A stretch of 64,000 bases of DNA from Inquilinus limosus_F (GTDB lineage Bacteria; Pseudomonadota; Alphaproteobacteria; DSM-16000; Inquilinaceae): NCBI RefSeq assembly GCF_051487185.1, contig NZ_JAHVDK010000016.1, positions 109,303-173,302 of the forward strand, in the 5' to 3' direction. Positions within the stretch are counted from its first letter, which is position 1, and each line of letters starts with the position of its first letter. Below are positions 28,571 through 38,215 of the stretch, in pieces. A program made the translations under genes and the position numbers. The notes under the pieces were generated by a model. The model was not told where the DNA came from, made no database searches, and saw only the letters and a program-made list of their open reading frames with translations.

Positions 28571-30363
28571 CGCGTCCTCCGGTCCGCCGCGGGTTCGACG
28601 AGATGCGGCCGCGCCGCCTCGCAGGCGCCGGCGCGCATCGGGCAGCGCTGGGCGAAGACGCAGCCGGGCGGCAGCGCGTCCGGCGCCGGCACCACGCCGG
28701 GGATGCCCTGCGGCGGCGGCCCGTCCTCGCGCGGCGCGCTGGCCAGAAGGGCCGCGGTGTAGGGGTGCAGCGGGGCGCCGAAGACCTCGCGGGTGCGCCC
28801 TTCCTCCACCACCTCGCCGGCATACATCACCACCACCCGGTCGGCGATCTCGGACACCACCGGCAGGCTGTGGGTGACGAACAGGAGGGCCATGCCGCTC
28901 TGCTGCCGCAGCTCGGCCAGCAGGTCGAGGATCTGCGCCTGGATGGTGACGTCGAGCGCCGTGGTCGGCTCGTCGGCGATCAGGAGCGCCGGGTCGTTGG
29001 CGATGGCGATCGCGATCATCACCCGCTGCCGCATGCCGCCCGACAGCTCGTGCGGGAAGGACCGCGCCCGCCGCTCCGGGTCGGGGATGCCGACGCGGCG
29101 CAGCAGGGCCACGGCCTCGCTCCAGGCGGCGGCGCCGGAGATCGCGCGATGGGCGCGGATCGCCTCGGCGATCTGGTCGCCGACGCGGTGCACCGGGTTC
29201 AGGCTCGACGCCGGGTCCTGGAACACCATCGCCATGCTGCGGCCCCGGCGCTGCCGCACGGCCTCCACGTCGAGCCGGAGCAGGTCCGCCCCCTGCAGCC
29301 GCACCGCGCCGCCGCCGATCTGCGCCACCGGCGGCAGCAGCCCCATCACCGCCAGGCTGGTCAGCGACTTGCCGGAGCCGCTCTCGCCCACCACCGCCAC
29401 GGTCTCGCCGGGGCGGATGCGCAGGGACACGTCGCGAACCGCCGGGATCGGCTGCGGCGTGTCGATCTGGATCGACAAGCGGTCCAGGTCGAGCACCGCG
29501 TCGTCTGCCGCCGCGGCCTCCGCCGGACCGGCAACAGTGCGCTGGCGCCGGAACGGCCGGCGCACCAGGGTCTTCGGGTCAAGGAAGTCGCGCAGCCCGT
29601 CGCACAAGGCGTTGAGCACCAGGATGGTGAGGACCAGCGCGATGCAGGGCCACAGCAGCAGCAGCGGCGCCTGGGCCATGGTGGCGCGGGCGCCGCCGAT
29701 CATCACCCCGAGCGACGGCGCCGGCGGCACCACACCGAGGCCGAGGAAGGACAGGCCGGATTCCAGCACCACGGCCGAGGCGGTGGCGAGGCTGAACTGG
29801 ACCAGGATCGGTCCGGCGACATTCGGCAGGATGGTGCGTGTCATGATCTCGAGCCCGCCCGCCCCCTGGGCCCGCATCGCCTCGACATAGTCCTGCGACC
29901 GGGCGGACAGCACCCCGGCATAGGTCACCCGGGTGAAGGCCGGCAGATAGACCAGGGCCAGCACCGGGATCAGGGTCAGCACCCCGGGGCCGAGCAGCGT
30001 CACCACCAAGAGGGCGAGGAGCAGCGGCGGGAAGCACAGCACCACGTCCATCGAGCGGATCGCCAGCACCTCCGCCACGCCGCGGAGATAGCCGCCGAGG
30101 ATGCCGAGCGCGGTGCCGAGGACCCCGGCCAGGGCGGCGGCGGCGAGGCCGACGAAGAGCGAGGTCCGGAGCCCCCAGACCAGGCGGGAGAGGACGTCGC
30201 GGCCGTATTCGTCCTGGCCCAGCAGATGGGCGGCCGACGGCCCGGCGAAGCGGCTCTTCATCTCCATCGCCAGCGGGTCGGCAAGGCCGAGCAGCGGCGC
30301 CGCCGCGGCGATCAGGAGAAGGCCGGCGGTCGCCCCGGCCGCGATCCAGGGAACCCGCCTCAT
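28546..30363 (-). CDS. Fused DppC permease-DppD ATPase of a peptide-type ABC importer
   Basis: The 605-aa protein is a fusion. Residues 1-270 are a DppC-type permease (GQDEYGRDVLSRLVWGLRTS, EAMRAQGAGGLEIMTRTIL as the EAA loop, terminal LCDGLRDFLDPKTL). After a linker (about 270-295), residues 296-605 form a DppD-type ATPase with VVGESGSGKSLTSLAV, MVFQDPASSLNPVH, LSGGMRQRVMI, LLIADEPTTALD and the terminal Cys-rich tail PPGCVFAQRCPMRAGACE. The fusion fixes a 1:1 pairing of pore and motor. Its start overlaps the stop of the DppB-like permease by 4 bp. Confidence 0.92.
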
Positions 30364-31310
30364 GCCCGGCGCACGCGCGGATCGAGGACTGCGTAGAGGA
30401 CGTCGACCGCGAGGTTCAGCCCGACGAACAGGATCGAGATCACCAGCACGACGCCGACGACGATCGGATAGTCGCGGGCGTTGACCGCCCCGACCAGCAG
30501 CCCCGACAGGCCGGGCCAGTTGAAGACGTATTCGACCAGCACCGTGCCGCCCAGGAGGCTGCCGAGATGCAGCGCCACCACCGTCACCACCGGCATCAGC
30601 GCGTTGCGGATGACGTGATGGGTCAGAACCTGCCGGCGGGTCACACCCTTGGCCATGGCGGTGCGGACGAAGTCCTGCGGCATCACCTCCAGCGCCGCGG
30701 CACGGGTGACGCGGAAGACGATCGCCGCCAGCCCGACCGCGATGGTGCCGGCCGGCATCAGCAGCAGGATCAGGTGCTGCGCCGGGTTCTGCGCGAAGGG
30801 AACATAGCCGCCCGCCGGCACCAATCGCAGCTGCTGGGCGAAGACCATGACCAGCAGCGTGCCGATGACGAAGACCGGCACGGCTTGGGCGAAGCCGGAC
30901 AGGCCCGAGGCGATGCGGTCGAACCAGCCGCCGGTACGCAGGGCCGCCAGCGTGCCGGCGGGGATGCCGATCAGCAGGCTGATGAAGGCGGCGGCGCCGA
31001 TCAGCTCCAGCGTGCGCGGCAGCCGGCGCCCGATCTCACGCGCCACCGGGCTGCCGTCGAGCATGGAGAGGCCGAGATCACCCTGCAGCAGGCCCCACAG
31101 GCTGTGGGCATATTGTGCCAGCACCGGCCGATCGAGGCCGAGCTGCCGGCGCAGATCCTCGACGATCGCCGGGTCGGGAGCGACCCCGCCCTGGGACAGC
31201 AGGGTCTCGGCCGGATCGCCCGGCACCAGATGGATCGCCAGGAAGACGATGCTGGCGACCAGCCAGACCAGCAGCACGGAGACGGCGAGGCGCTTGAGAA
31301 ACCAGAGCAT
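30360..31310 (-). CDS. Peptide-type ABC transporter permease (DppB-like)
   Basis: The 316-aa inner-membrane permease starts MLWFLKRLAVSVLLVWLVAS with its first membrane helix. Family marks are HLVPGDPAETLL, GLDRPVLAQYAH, an EAA-type loop DFVRTAMAKGVTRRQVLTHH, VEYVFNWPGLSGLLVGAV and the terminal VDVLYAVLDPRVRRA. It lies between the binding protein gene (12-bp gap) and the fusion gene (ATGA overlap) in one operon. Confidence 0.93.
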   Translation of the reverse strand: MLWFLKRLAVSVLLVWLVASIVFLAIHLVPGDPAETLLSQGGVAPDPAIVEDLRRQLGLDRPVLAQYAHSLWGLLQGDLGLSMLDGSPVAREIGRRLPRTLELIGAAAFISLLIGIPAGTLAALRTGGWFDRIASGLSGFAQAVPVFVIGTLLVMVFAQQLRLVPAGGYVPFAQNPAQHLILLLMPAGTIAVGLAAIVFRVTRAAALEVMPQDFVRTAMAKGVTRRQVLTHHVIRNALMPVVTVVALHLGSLLGGTVLVEYVFNWPGLSGLLVGAVNARDYPIVVGVVLVISILFVGLNLAVDVLYAVLDPRVRRA

Positions 31311-31321
31311 GATCGCCTCCC

Positions 31322-32854
31322 TCAGGCGAAGGAGGACTGGTCCAGCGTGCTCGCGGAATAGAAGCTGAGGCCCCCCGGCAGGTTGCGGAAGCCTTGCAGG
31401 GCCTTGCGCATGGCGAAGCCCTGGGCGCGGTAGGCCAGCGTCACCATCGGTGCGTGATCGAGCACCAGCTGGTCGGCCTTGGCGTAGATCTCCTTGCGCT
31501 TGGCGGTGTCGAACTCGCCCCGCCCCGCCGCCAGCAGCTCGTTCAGCCCGGGCACGGTGATGCCGGTGCTGCGGATGTAGGACGGCGACAGCGAGGAATC
31601 GACGAAGGAGGACAGGCTTTCCGGATCCGGGCTCTCCATCGCCGTGCCCATCACCGCGAACTCGTACTGGCCGCGATTGCCCAGGCTGACCCGGGTCGGC
31701 CAGTCCGGCATGTTCAGCTCCACCTGGATGCCGAGTTCGGCCAGGTTCTGCTGGATCACCTCGGCCGTGCTCTTGTGCATGCCGTATTGAGCGGTGGACA
31801 GGAGCTTGCAGGAGAAGCCGTCGGCCACGCCGGCCTCGGCCAGAAGGGCTTTGGCCTTGTCCTTGTCGTAGCGCCAGCCATGCGCTGCCGCTTCGTCGTA
31901 GAAGGGCGTCCCCGGCGCGAAAGGCAGGCCCTCCAACGGCGCGCCGCGGCCGAAGAAGGCGGCCTGCACGATCTCCTCGCGCCGGATGCCCAGCGCCACC
32001 GCCTTGCGGATGCGCGGATCGGCGAAGGGGCCGGTCCGGCCGTTGAAGGTCAGGTACATGAAGGGGCCGAGCTGGTTGTCCAGCTTCAGGTTCGGATCGG
32101 CCTCGATCGCCTGCATCGACTGCCAGGGGACGTAATCGATCAGGTCGACGTCGCCGGCCTGCAGCGCCGCCACCCGCAGGTTCTCGTCGGGATAGGCGAT
32201 GATCTTGACCGCCTTCAGCTTCGGCAGGCCCGGCTTGTAGTATTTGTCGAAGGCGACGAGGTCGAGCGAGACGCCGCGGTCCTGCGCCTGCAGCACGAAG
32301 GGCCCGGCGCCGACGCCGAGCGGGTCATCGGCGGTCGACTCCTTGGCCACCATCGGCATGTAGTAGTTGGCGAACCAGTGCGGCACGCAGACGGTCGGCT
32401 GCTTCATGACCAGGCGCACGGTGCGCTCGTCCGGCGTCTCGACCCGCTCCACCCCCTGCAGCTGGGTGCGCAGATAGGCGGTCGATTTCTCGGCGGCGAT
32501 CTGCTCGATGTTCCATTGGATGTCGACGGCCGTCACCGGGGCGCCGTTGTGGAAGAAGGCCTCACGCAGATGAAAGGTCCAGGCCTTGTCGCCGTCCGGC
32601 TGCCAGTTTTCGGCGAGCTCGCCCTGCAGGCTGCCGTCGGCGGCATAGGACAGCAGGCCGCGATGCAGCAGCGCCGAGACCGATCCTGCCGCGCCGCCGG
32701 AATTCACCCAGGGCTGCAGGTTCGGCGGATAGCTGGAGAGGCCGAAGCGCAGCGTGTCCGACGGCGCCTGGCCCCAGGCCGGCAGGCGCAGCGCCGGCAG
32801 CACGGCGCCGGCGGCGAGCCCGGAGGCGAGCAATGTGCGACGGGACAAGAGCAT
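31322..32854 (-). CDS. Peptide-type ABC transporter substrate-binding protein (family 5), Tat-type signal
   Basis: The 510-aa family-5 binding protein has N-terminal MLLSRRTLLASGLAAG, a Tat-type signal, with probable cleavage near AWG-QA at about residue 28. The mature domain has GLSSYPPNLQPW, LAENWQPDGDKAWTFHLREA, PAGAGPFVLQAQDRG-like segments and LSSFVDSSLSPSYIRSTGI. It is followed by permease and ATPase genes and preceded by HyuB/HyuA on the same strand, so its ligand may be a hydantoin, oxoproline or a related cyclic amino acid. This ligand is inferred from neighbours only. Confidence 0.9.
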   Translation of the reverse strand: MLLSRRTLLASGLAAGAVLPALRLPAWGQAPSDTLRFGLSSYPPNLQPWVNSGGAAGSVSALLHRGLLSYAADGSLQGELAENWQPDGDKAWTFHLREAFFHNGAPVTAVDIQWNIEQIAAEKSTAYLRTQLQGVERVETPDERTVRLVMKQPTVCVPHWFANYYMPMVAKESTADDPLGVGAGPFVLQAQDRGVSLDLVAFDKYYKPGLPKLKAVKIIAYPDENLRVAALQAGDVDLIDYVPWQSMQAIEADPNLKLDNQLGPFMYLTFNGRTGPFADPRIRKAVALGIRREEIVQAAFFGRGAPLEGLPFAPGTPFYDEAAAHGWRYDKDKAKALLAEAGVADGFSCKLLSTAQYGMHKSTAEVIQQNLAELGIQVELNMPDWPTRVSLGNRGQYEFAVMGTAMESPDPESLSSFVDSSLSPSYIRSTGITVPGLNELLAAGRGEFDTAKRKEIYAKADQLVLDHAPMVTLAYRAQGFAMRKALQGFRNLPGGLSFYSASTLDQSSFA

Positions 32855-32882
32855 GATGACCTCTCCCTGTTTGTTGTCGTGG

Positions 32883-34538
32883 TCAGAGCGCGGCGCCGTA
32901 TACCCTCTGCGCCGTCTCCCGGTTGATGCGCCCTTCGGCGAGATCGCGGCGGACCGCCTCGGCCGCGCGCCCGGAGGGCGGGCCGTAGCCGCCGGCGCCA
33001 GGCGTGATGATCTCGATGATATCGCCGCGCCTCAGATCGCCGTTGCCGTGGTCGAAGGGCGCGACGCCGGGGCCGAAGACGAAGCCGCCGCGGCCGCCCG
33101 GCAGCCCGCCTTCCAATCCCCAGGGGGCGGAGCGCAGGCGCGAGCCGTCGATATGCACGCGGCAGTCGGCCTCGGCCCGGTAGACCCGGCGCAGCCCCAT
33201 GCCGCCGCGCTGCGTCCCCGGTCCGCCGGAGCCGTCGACCAGCTCGTAGCGCAGCAGGGTCAGCGGGTATTCCAGCTCCAGCGCCTCGGCCGGCAGGTTG
33301 GAGGTGTTGGTCATGTGGACATGGACGCCGTCGAGCCCGTCCTTACCCGCCCGGGCGCCGCTGCCGCCGCCGATGGTCTCGAGATAAACCCAGAGTCCGC
33401 CGGTCTTCGGGTCGCGACCCATGAAGGTGGCCGAGGCGCAGGACCCGTTGCTGGCCGCGGTCAGCCGCTCCGGCACCGCCTGGGCCAGTGCGCCGTGGAT
33501 CAGGTCGGCGATGCGCTGGCAGGTCGCCACCCGGCCGTTGACCGCCGCCGGATGGGTGCAGTTCAGTACCGTGCCCTCCGGCGCCGTGACCGTCAGCGGC
33601 CGCGCCAGACCGGCATTGGGCAGGATGGTCGGGTCGATCACCGTCTTCACCGCGTAGTAGACGGTCGACAGCAGCGCGGTCCAGACGACGTTGAGGCCGC
33701 CGCGCACCTGCGGCGGGCTGTCGAAATGCAGCCGCATCTCGTCGCCGGCCACGGTGATCTCGACCGAGAAGTCGAGCTCGCCGTCCAGCTCCGGATTGTC
33801 GAAACGATCGTTGAAACGGTAGGTGCCGTCCGGGATCGCGGCGATGCCGGCGCGCATCTTGCGCTCGGCATAATCCTGCAACGCGGCGCCGGCCGCGAGC
33901 ACGGTGTCGACGCCGTATTTGGCGCAGAGCGCCGTCATCCGCTGCACGCCCAGCCGGTTGGCCGCCATCTGCGCCCGCAGGTCCGACAGCCGCTCGCGCG
34001 GGACCTGGCAGTTCAGCAGCACCAGCTCCTGCACATCGGCTTGCAGCTCGCCGGCGCGGTACAGGCGGATCGGCGGGATCCGGATCCCCTCCTGGTAGAT
34101 ATGGGCGTGGCCGCGATCGGCGAAGTCGGCATGATGGGCGGTGTTGACCGCCCAGGCCACCAGCCGCCCGTCGACGAAGATCGGCTCCGCCAGCACGATG
34201 TCGGGCAGATGCGTGCCGCCGCCCTCATAGGCGTCGTTGCCGATAAACACGTCGCCCGGCCGCATCCGGTCGAGCGGGTGGCGCTTCATGATGTGGGGGA
34301 TGATCCCGATGAAGCTGCCGAGATGCATCGGGATGTGCTCGGCCTGGCACAGCGTGTTGCCGGCGAGGTCGAACAGCGCGGTGGAGCAGTCGCGCCGCTC
34401 CTTGATGTTGGTCGAGTAGCTGGCCCGGACCAGCGCCTCCCCCATCTCCTCCGCGATCGAGGCGAAGGCGCTGCCGATGACCTCGACCGTGATCGGGTCG
34501 AGCGCGGCCTCGCTGCGCTGCGGGACGGCGACGCTCAT
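32883..34538 (-). CDS. hyuB: Hydantoinase B / 5-oxoprolinase beta-type subunit
   Basis: The 551-aa protein matches HyuB: the beginning DPITVEVIGSAFASIAEEMGEALVRASYSTNIKERRDCS (read as short parts), the central RPGDVFIGNDAYEGGGTHLPDI, LNVVWTALLSTVYYAVK, and the terminal GDLRRGDIIEIITPGAGGYG. HyuA/HyuB together open hydantoins or 5-oxoproline with ATP. Its ATG overlaps the HyuA stop (ATGA at 34535-34538), so the subunits are made together. The next gene in the run is the importer binding protein 28 bp on. Confidence 0.94.
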   Translation of the reverse strand: MSVAVPQRSEAALDPITVEVIGSAFASIAEEMGEALVRASYSTNIKERRDCSTALFDLAGNTLCQAEHIPMHLGSFIGIIPHIMKRHPLDRMRPGDVFIGNDAYEGGGTHLPDIVLAEPIFVDGRLVAWAVNTAHHADFADRGHAHIYQEGIRIPPIRLYRAGELQADVQELVLLNCQVPRERLSDLRAQMAANRLGVQRMTALCAKYGVDTVLAAGAALQDYAERKMRAGIAAIPDGTYRFNDRFDNPELDGELDFSVEITVAGDEMRLHFDSPPQVRGGLNVVWTALLSTVYYAVKTVIDPTILPNAGLARPLTVTAPEGTVLNCTHPAAVNGRVATCQRIADLIHGALAQAVPERLTAASNGSCASATFMGRDPKTGGLWVYLETIGGGSGARAGKDGLDGVHVHMTNTSNLPAEALELEYPLTLLRYELVDGSGGPGTQRGGMGLRRVYRAEADCRVHIDGSRLRSAPWGLEGGLPGGRGGFVFGPGVAPFDHGNGDLRRGDIIEIITPGAGGYGPPSGRAAEAVRRDLAEGRINRETAQRVYGAAL

Positions 34539-36586
34539 CGGACCTCCAGGACCAGGTTGAGATAGGGTTCGACATGGGCCGTCATGCCCGGAAGGATGAC
34601 GGTGGTGCTGTCCATCTGCTCGACCACGGCCGGGCCGGCGATGCGGTTGCCGGGCTTCAGCCTGGCGCGGTCATAGACCGAGCAGGAGACCCAGCCCCCC
34701 GCCTCCGGCAGCCAGACCTCGCGCGCGCCGGTGACCGCGTGGCCCGCTTCCGGCCCGGCATCGGGCTGCGGCTGGAAGCTCGCCTTGGTGACGACGCCCG
34801 CGGCCTCGACCCGGAAGGTGACCAGCTGCACCGGCTCGCCGGCGGCGACGAAGCCGTATTGCCGCTCATGCGCCCGGGCGAAGCCGGCGGCCAGGGCTTC
34901 CAGCGTCGCCGCGCCGATCGGCCCGTCCGGCAGCGCCACCGGCAGCTCGTAATTCTGGCCGGCGTAGCGCATATCGACCGTGCGCGTGATCCGCCGCGCA
35001 CCTTGCGGGATCTCCTCCTCCCCGAACCAGGCATCGGCCCGGGCGACGAGGCCGTCGAAGGCGGCCTCGACCGCGGGCAGCGCCGCCGGGTCCAGGGTGG
35101 TCAGCCGGGTGGCCGCGAAGTCGGCGCGAAGGTCGGTCAGCAGCAGGCCCATGGCGCAGAGGATGCCCGGCGTCTGCGGCACCAGGATCCGGCCGATGTC
35201 GAGCTCCTTGGCCAGTCGGGCGGCGTGCAGCGGGCCGGCGCCGCCGAAGGCCATCAGCGTGTAGTCGCGCGGGTCGTGGCCGCGCTGCACGCTGATGACG
35301 CGGATCGCCTTCGCCATATTGGCGGTGACCACGGTCAGGATGCCCTGCGCCGTCTCCATCAGCCCGAGGCCGAGCCGCTGCGCCAGCCGGCCGATCGCGA
35401 CCTCGGCCAGGTCGCGGCGCACGGCCATGCGGCCGCCAAGGAGCGACACCGGGTTCAGCGTCTGCAGCACGATATTGGCGTCGGTCACCGTCGGCTCGTC
35501 ATTGCCGTGGCCGTAGCAGACCGGCCCCGGATAGGCCCCGGCGCTGCGCGGCCCGACCTTGAGCAGCCCGCCGCTGTCGACGTAAGCGATCGAGCCGCCC
35601 CCCGCCCCGACCGTGTGGATGTCGAGCATCGGCGCCTTGATCGGATAGCCATGCACCATCGCCTCGCCGGCCAGGCGGCACTGGCCGCCGGCAAGTAGCG
35701 CGACATCGGTGCTGGTCCCGCCCATGTCGAAGGTGATCAGGTCCGGGAAGCCGGCGACCGCCCCGATCGCCTGGGCCGCGACCACGCCGGTGCTGGGGCC
35801 GGACAGGACGGTGCGGACCGGCAGCCGCGCCGCCGTCTCGAAGCTGATGACGCCGCCATTCGACTGGGTCAGCCGCGGCGCGGCCTTGACGCCGATCTCC
35901 GCCAGCCGCTTGCCAAGCCGCTCGATATAGCCGCGCATCACCGGGCCGAGATAGGCGTTCACCACGGTGGTCGAGACCCGCTCGTACTCGCGGAACTCCG
36001 GCGCCACGCCGTGCGAGGCGCAGGCGAAGGCCTCTGGGAACTCCTCGGCCAGGATGCGCAGCGCCGTCTCCTCGTGCTCGCTGCGGACGAAGCCGTACAG
36101 GAAGCTGACCGCCACCGCCTCGACCCCCGCCGCGCGCAGCTCGCGCACCGCCCGGCGCAGCGCCGCCTCGTCCAGCGGGGTCTCGACCGAGCCGTCGTGC
36201 CGGATGCGCTCCGGCACATCGATCCGCAGGTCCCGGCTGACCAGCGTCGCCGGCTTGTCGGCCTGCAGGTCGTAGAGGTCCGGGCGCTTCTGGCGGCCGA
36301 TCTCCAGGAGATCGCGGAAGCCGTCGGTGGTCAGCAGCCCGGTGCGGACGCCGCGGTGCTGGATCAGCGCATTGGTGCCGACCGTGGTGCCATGGCCGAA
36401 ATAGCCGATCTCGCCCGGCGCGGCGCCGACCCGGGCCGCCCCCTCCTGCACCCCCTGGACGATGCCGCGGGACGGGTCGTCCGGGGTCGAGGAGACCTTC
36501 CAGACGTCGAGCCGCCCGCTCTCGTCGTCGAACAGGCAGACGTCGGTGAACGTCCCGCCGGAATCCACGCCAATGCGCCAAGCCAT
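34535..36586 (-). CDS. hyuA: Hydantoinase A / 5-oxoprolinase alpha-type subunit
   Basis: The 683-aa protein starts MAWRIGVDSGGTFTDVCLFD, the ATP-binding phosphate-1 motif of the HyuA/ASKHA fold. Further marks are GHGTTVGTNALIQHRG, TNGGVISF-like QSNGGVISFETAARLP, FDMGGTSTDVALL (phosphate-2) and AFGGAGPLHAARLAKEL. The C-terminal DMRYAGQNYELPV is also typical. It pairs with HyuB in an ATP-driven amidohydrolase. I start at ATG 36586; a GTG five codons earlier is possible. The enzyme could act on hydantoins, oxoproline or N-methylhydantoin. Confidence 0.94.
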   Translation of the reverse strand: MAWRIGVDSGGTFTDVCLFDDESGRLDVWKVSSTPDDPSRGIVQGVQEGAARVGAAPGEIGYFGHGTTVGTNALIQHRGVRTGLLTTDGFRDLLEIGRQKRPDLYDLQADKPATLVSRDLRIDVPERIRHDGSVETPLDEAALRRAVRELRAAGVEAVAVSFLYGFVRSEHEETALRILAEEFPEAFACASHGVAPEFREYERVSTTVVNAYLGPVMRGYIERLGKRLAEIGVKAAPRLTQSNGGVISFETAARLPVRTVLSGPSTGVVAAQAIGAVAGFPDLITFDMGGTSTDVALLAGGQCRLAGEAMVHGYPIKAPMLDIHTVGAGGGSIAYVDSGGLLKVGPRSAGAYPGPVCYGHGNDEPTVTDANIVLQTLNPVSLLGGRMAVRRDLAEVAIGRLAQRLGLGLMETAQGILTVVTANMAKAIRVISVQRGHDPRDYTLMAFGGAGPLHAARLAKELDIGRILVPQTPGILCAMGLLLTDLRADFAATRLTTLDPAALPAVEAAFDGLVARADAWFGEEEIPQGARRITRTVDMRYAGQNYELPVALPDGPIGAATLEALAAGFARAHERQYGFVAAGEPVQLVTFRVEAAGVVTKASFQPQPDAGPEAGHAVTGAREVWLPEAGGWVSCSVYDRARLKPGNRIAGPAVVEQMDSTTVILPGMTAHVEPYLNLVLEVR

Positions 36587-36634
36587 GCGAGGTGACCTCA
36601 CGAAACCGAAGAACGAGAAACCATCGCGCGCCTC

Positions 36635-37954
36635 CTAAGCCGCGGCCCTCATGGGGCCCTTGGCGAAGCGCGCGTAGCGGAACGGCGCGGGGTCGACGAT
36701 CGGCGTGTCGCCGACGACCAGATCGGCCATCAGCCGGCCGGCGCCGGGGCCGATGCCGAAGCCATGGCCGGAGAAGCCGCTGGCGATGAAGAAGCCGGGC
36801 ACGGCGTCGACCGCGGAGATCACCGGCACCGCATCCGGCGTCACATCGACCAGCCCGGCCCAGCGCTGCTCCACCACCATGCGCTCGAAGGCCGGGAAGG
36901 CCCTGACCAGGTTGGCGCGGCCCTCATCGAGGATGCCGTCGTCCGGCACCGGGTCCAGCACCCGCACCTGCTCGAAGGGCGTGGCCTGGTCCAGGGTCCA
37001 GCGGCGCGGCAGGCGCCATTCCTCGATAAAGCGGCGGCCGATGCGCAGCCGCAGCTCGTGCCGCTGCTTGCGCAGCGCCGGCAGGAAGTCGAAGAACAGC
37101 CGGAAGCTGTCCGGCACGATCGGCGCCAGGTTGGCGTTGCGCTGGGCGATGGTGTAGCCGCCGTCGAGGCGCTTGCGGAAGGCGAAGTTGGAGGCGCCGA
37201 CCGCCTCCTCCGGCCCGCCCTCCAGCGGTGCGGTGCGCATGACGCAGCTGAGGATCTTCAGCTGCGGGAAGGCCAGGTCCATGTTGCCGCAGAACAGCCG
37301 CGACCAGGCGCCGCCGGCCAGCACCACCGTGTGACAGGCGATCGGCCCCGTCTCGGTCACCACGCCGGCGATGCGGCCGGCCTTGGTCTCGACACCCCGG
37401 ACGGCGCAGCCGGTCAGCACTGCGGCGCCGCGCCGGCGTGCCGCCTCGGCGATCGCGGGGGCGGCCTTCTGCGGCTCGGCCCGCCCGTCGCTCGGGGTGT
37501 ACAGGGCCGCCGGCCAGCGCCGCGACGCGCCGGGCAGCAGCCGCGCGATCTCGTCGCCGTCGACCAGCCGGGAGTCGAGCTGGAACTGGCGCGCATGCTC
37601 CAGCCAGGCCTCGTGCTGGGCGATGTCCTGCGGCGTTTCGCAGAGATAGAGGATGCCGGCCTTGCGGAAGCCGGTCTCGGCCTCGACCCGCGCGTTCATC
37701 CCCTCCCACAGGCGCAGGCTTTCGATCGCCAGCGGCAGCTCCGACGGGTCGCGCCCCATCTTGCGGCACCAGCCCCAGTTGCGGCTGGACTGCTCGCCGC
37801 CGATGCGGCCCTTCTCGCACAAGGCGACCGACACGCCCTTCTCGGCCAGGAACAGCGCGGTCGAAGCGCCGATGATGCCGCCGCCAACAACGACCACATC
37901 GACCCTGGCCGGCAGGGCCGGGTCGGACGCAACCGGATCAACCGGCGGCGACAT
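36635..37954 (-). CDS. FAD-dependent amine/amino-acid oxidoreductase (DAO family), paralogue of 23324-24652
   Basis: The 439-aa enzyme starts VDVVVVGGGIIGASTALFLA and shares GEQSSRNWGWCRK, LWEGMN, RVEAETGFRK, SDGRAEPQKAAPAIAEA, VDVTPDAVPVIS and SGFSGHGFGIGPGAG with the 23324 protein almost residue for residue. FAD sites are at both ends as for DAO-type oxidases. I start at ATG 37954, which aligns with the paralogue; an upstream ATG at 37981 adds nine residues. It opens the minus-strand operon oxidase-HyuA-HyuB-importer and faces a divergent LysR gene, which probably controls it. The paired placement of two near-identical oxidases with different importers is unusual. Confidence 0.9.
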   Translation of the reverse strand: MSPPVDPVASDPALPARVDVVVVGGGIIGASTALFLAEKGVSVALCEKGRIGGEQSSRNWGWCRKMGRDPSELPLAIESLRLWEGMNARVEAETGFRKAGILYLCETPQDIAQHEAWLEHARQFQLDSRLVDGDEIARLLPGASRRWPAALYTPSDGRAEPQKAAPAIAEAARRRGAAVLTGCAVRGVETKAGRIAGVVTETGPIACHTVVLAGGAWSRLFCGNMDLAFPQLKILSCVMRTAPLEGGPEEAVGASNFAFRKRLDGGYTIAQRNANLAPIVPDSFRLFFDFLPALRKQRHELRLRIGRRFIEEWRLPRRWTLDQATPFEQVRVLDPVPDDGILDEGRANLVRAFPAFERMVVEQRWAGLVDVTPDAVPVISAVDAVPGFFIASGFSGHGFGIGPGAGRLMADLVVGDTPIVDPAPFRYARFAKGPMRAAA

Positions 37955-38151
37955 CAATGCCCGCCCCACCAACGCAGCCACACGCCATGACGCGTCTCCC
38001 GACGTCGTGAACCAAGGCCTTCCCCTGTCCGCAGGACAGCCTGCGTGCCGTTTTCCGGCACGAAATCTTCGACCTGCGCTCGAATTCTTGATCCGGCGGT
38101 ATCCGGCCCGCCCGGTGATCGCGAGATGATGCTAGGCAGCTCCGCTTCGTC

Positions 38152-38195
38152 ATGGAAAATTCATTTATTCGAGCTTTCCATTCCGAAATGGAATG
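38152..38195. promoter_or_regulatory. Nested inverted repeats in a divergent promoter region (candidate LysR operator)
   Basis: CATTCC (38179-38184) and GGAATG (38190-38195) are perfect arms with a 5-bp spacer. ATGGAAA (38152-38158) and TTTCCAT (38175-38181) form a second pair overlapping the first. They lie about 20 bp before the LysR-type start at 38216 and about 200 bp from the divergent oxidase gene. LysR regulators bind such dyads, so autoregulation and control of the oxidase operon are plausible. Confidence 0.5.
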
Positions 38196-38215
38196 CCGCC
38201 TGGCAGGGGCTGCGC

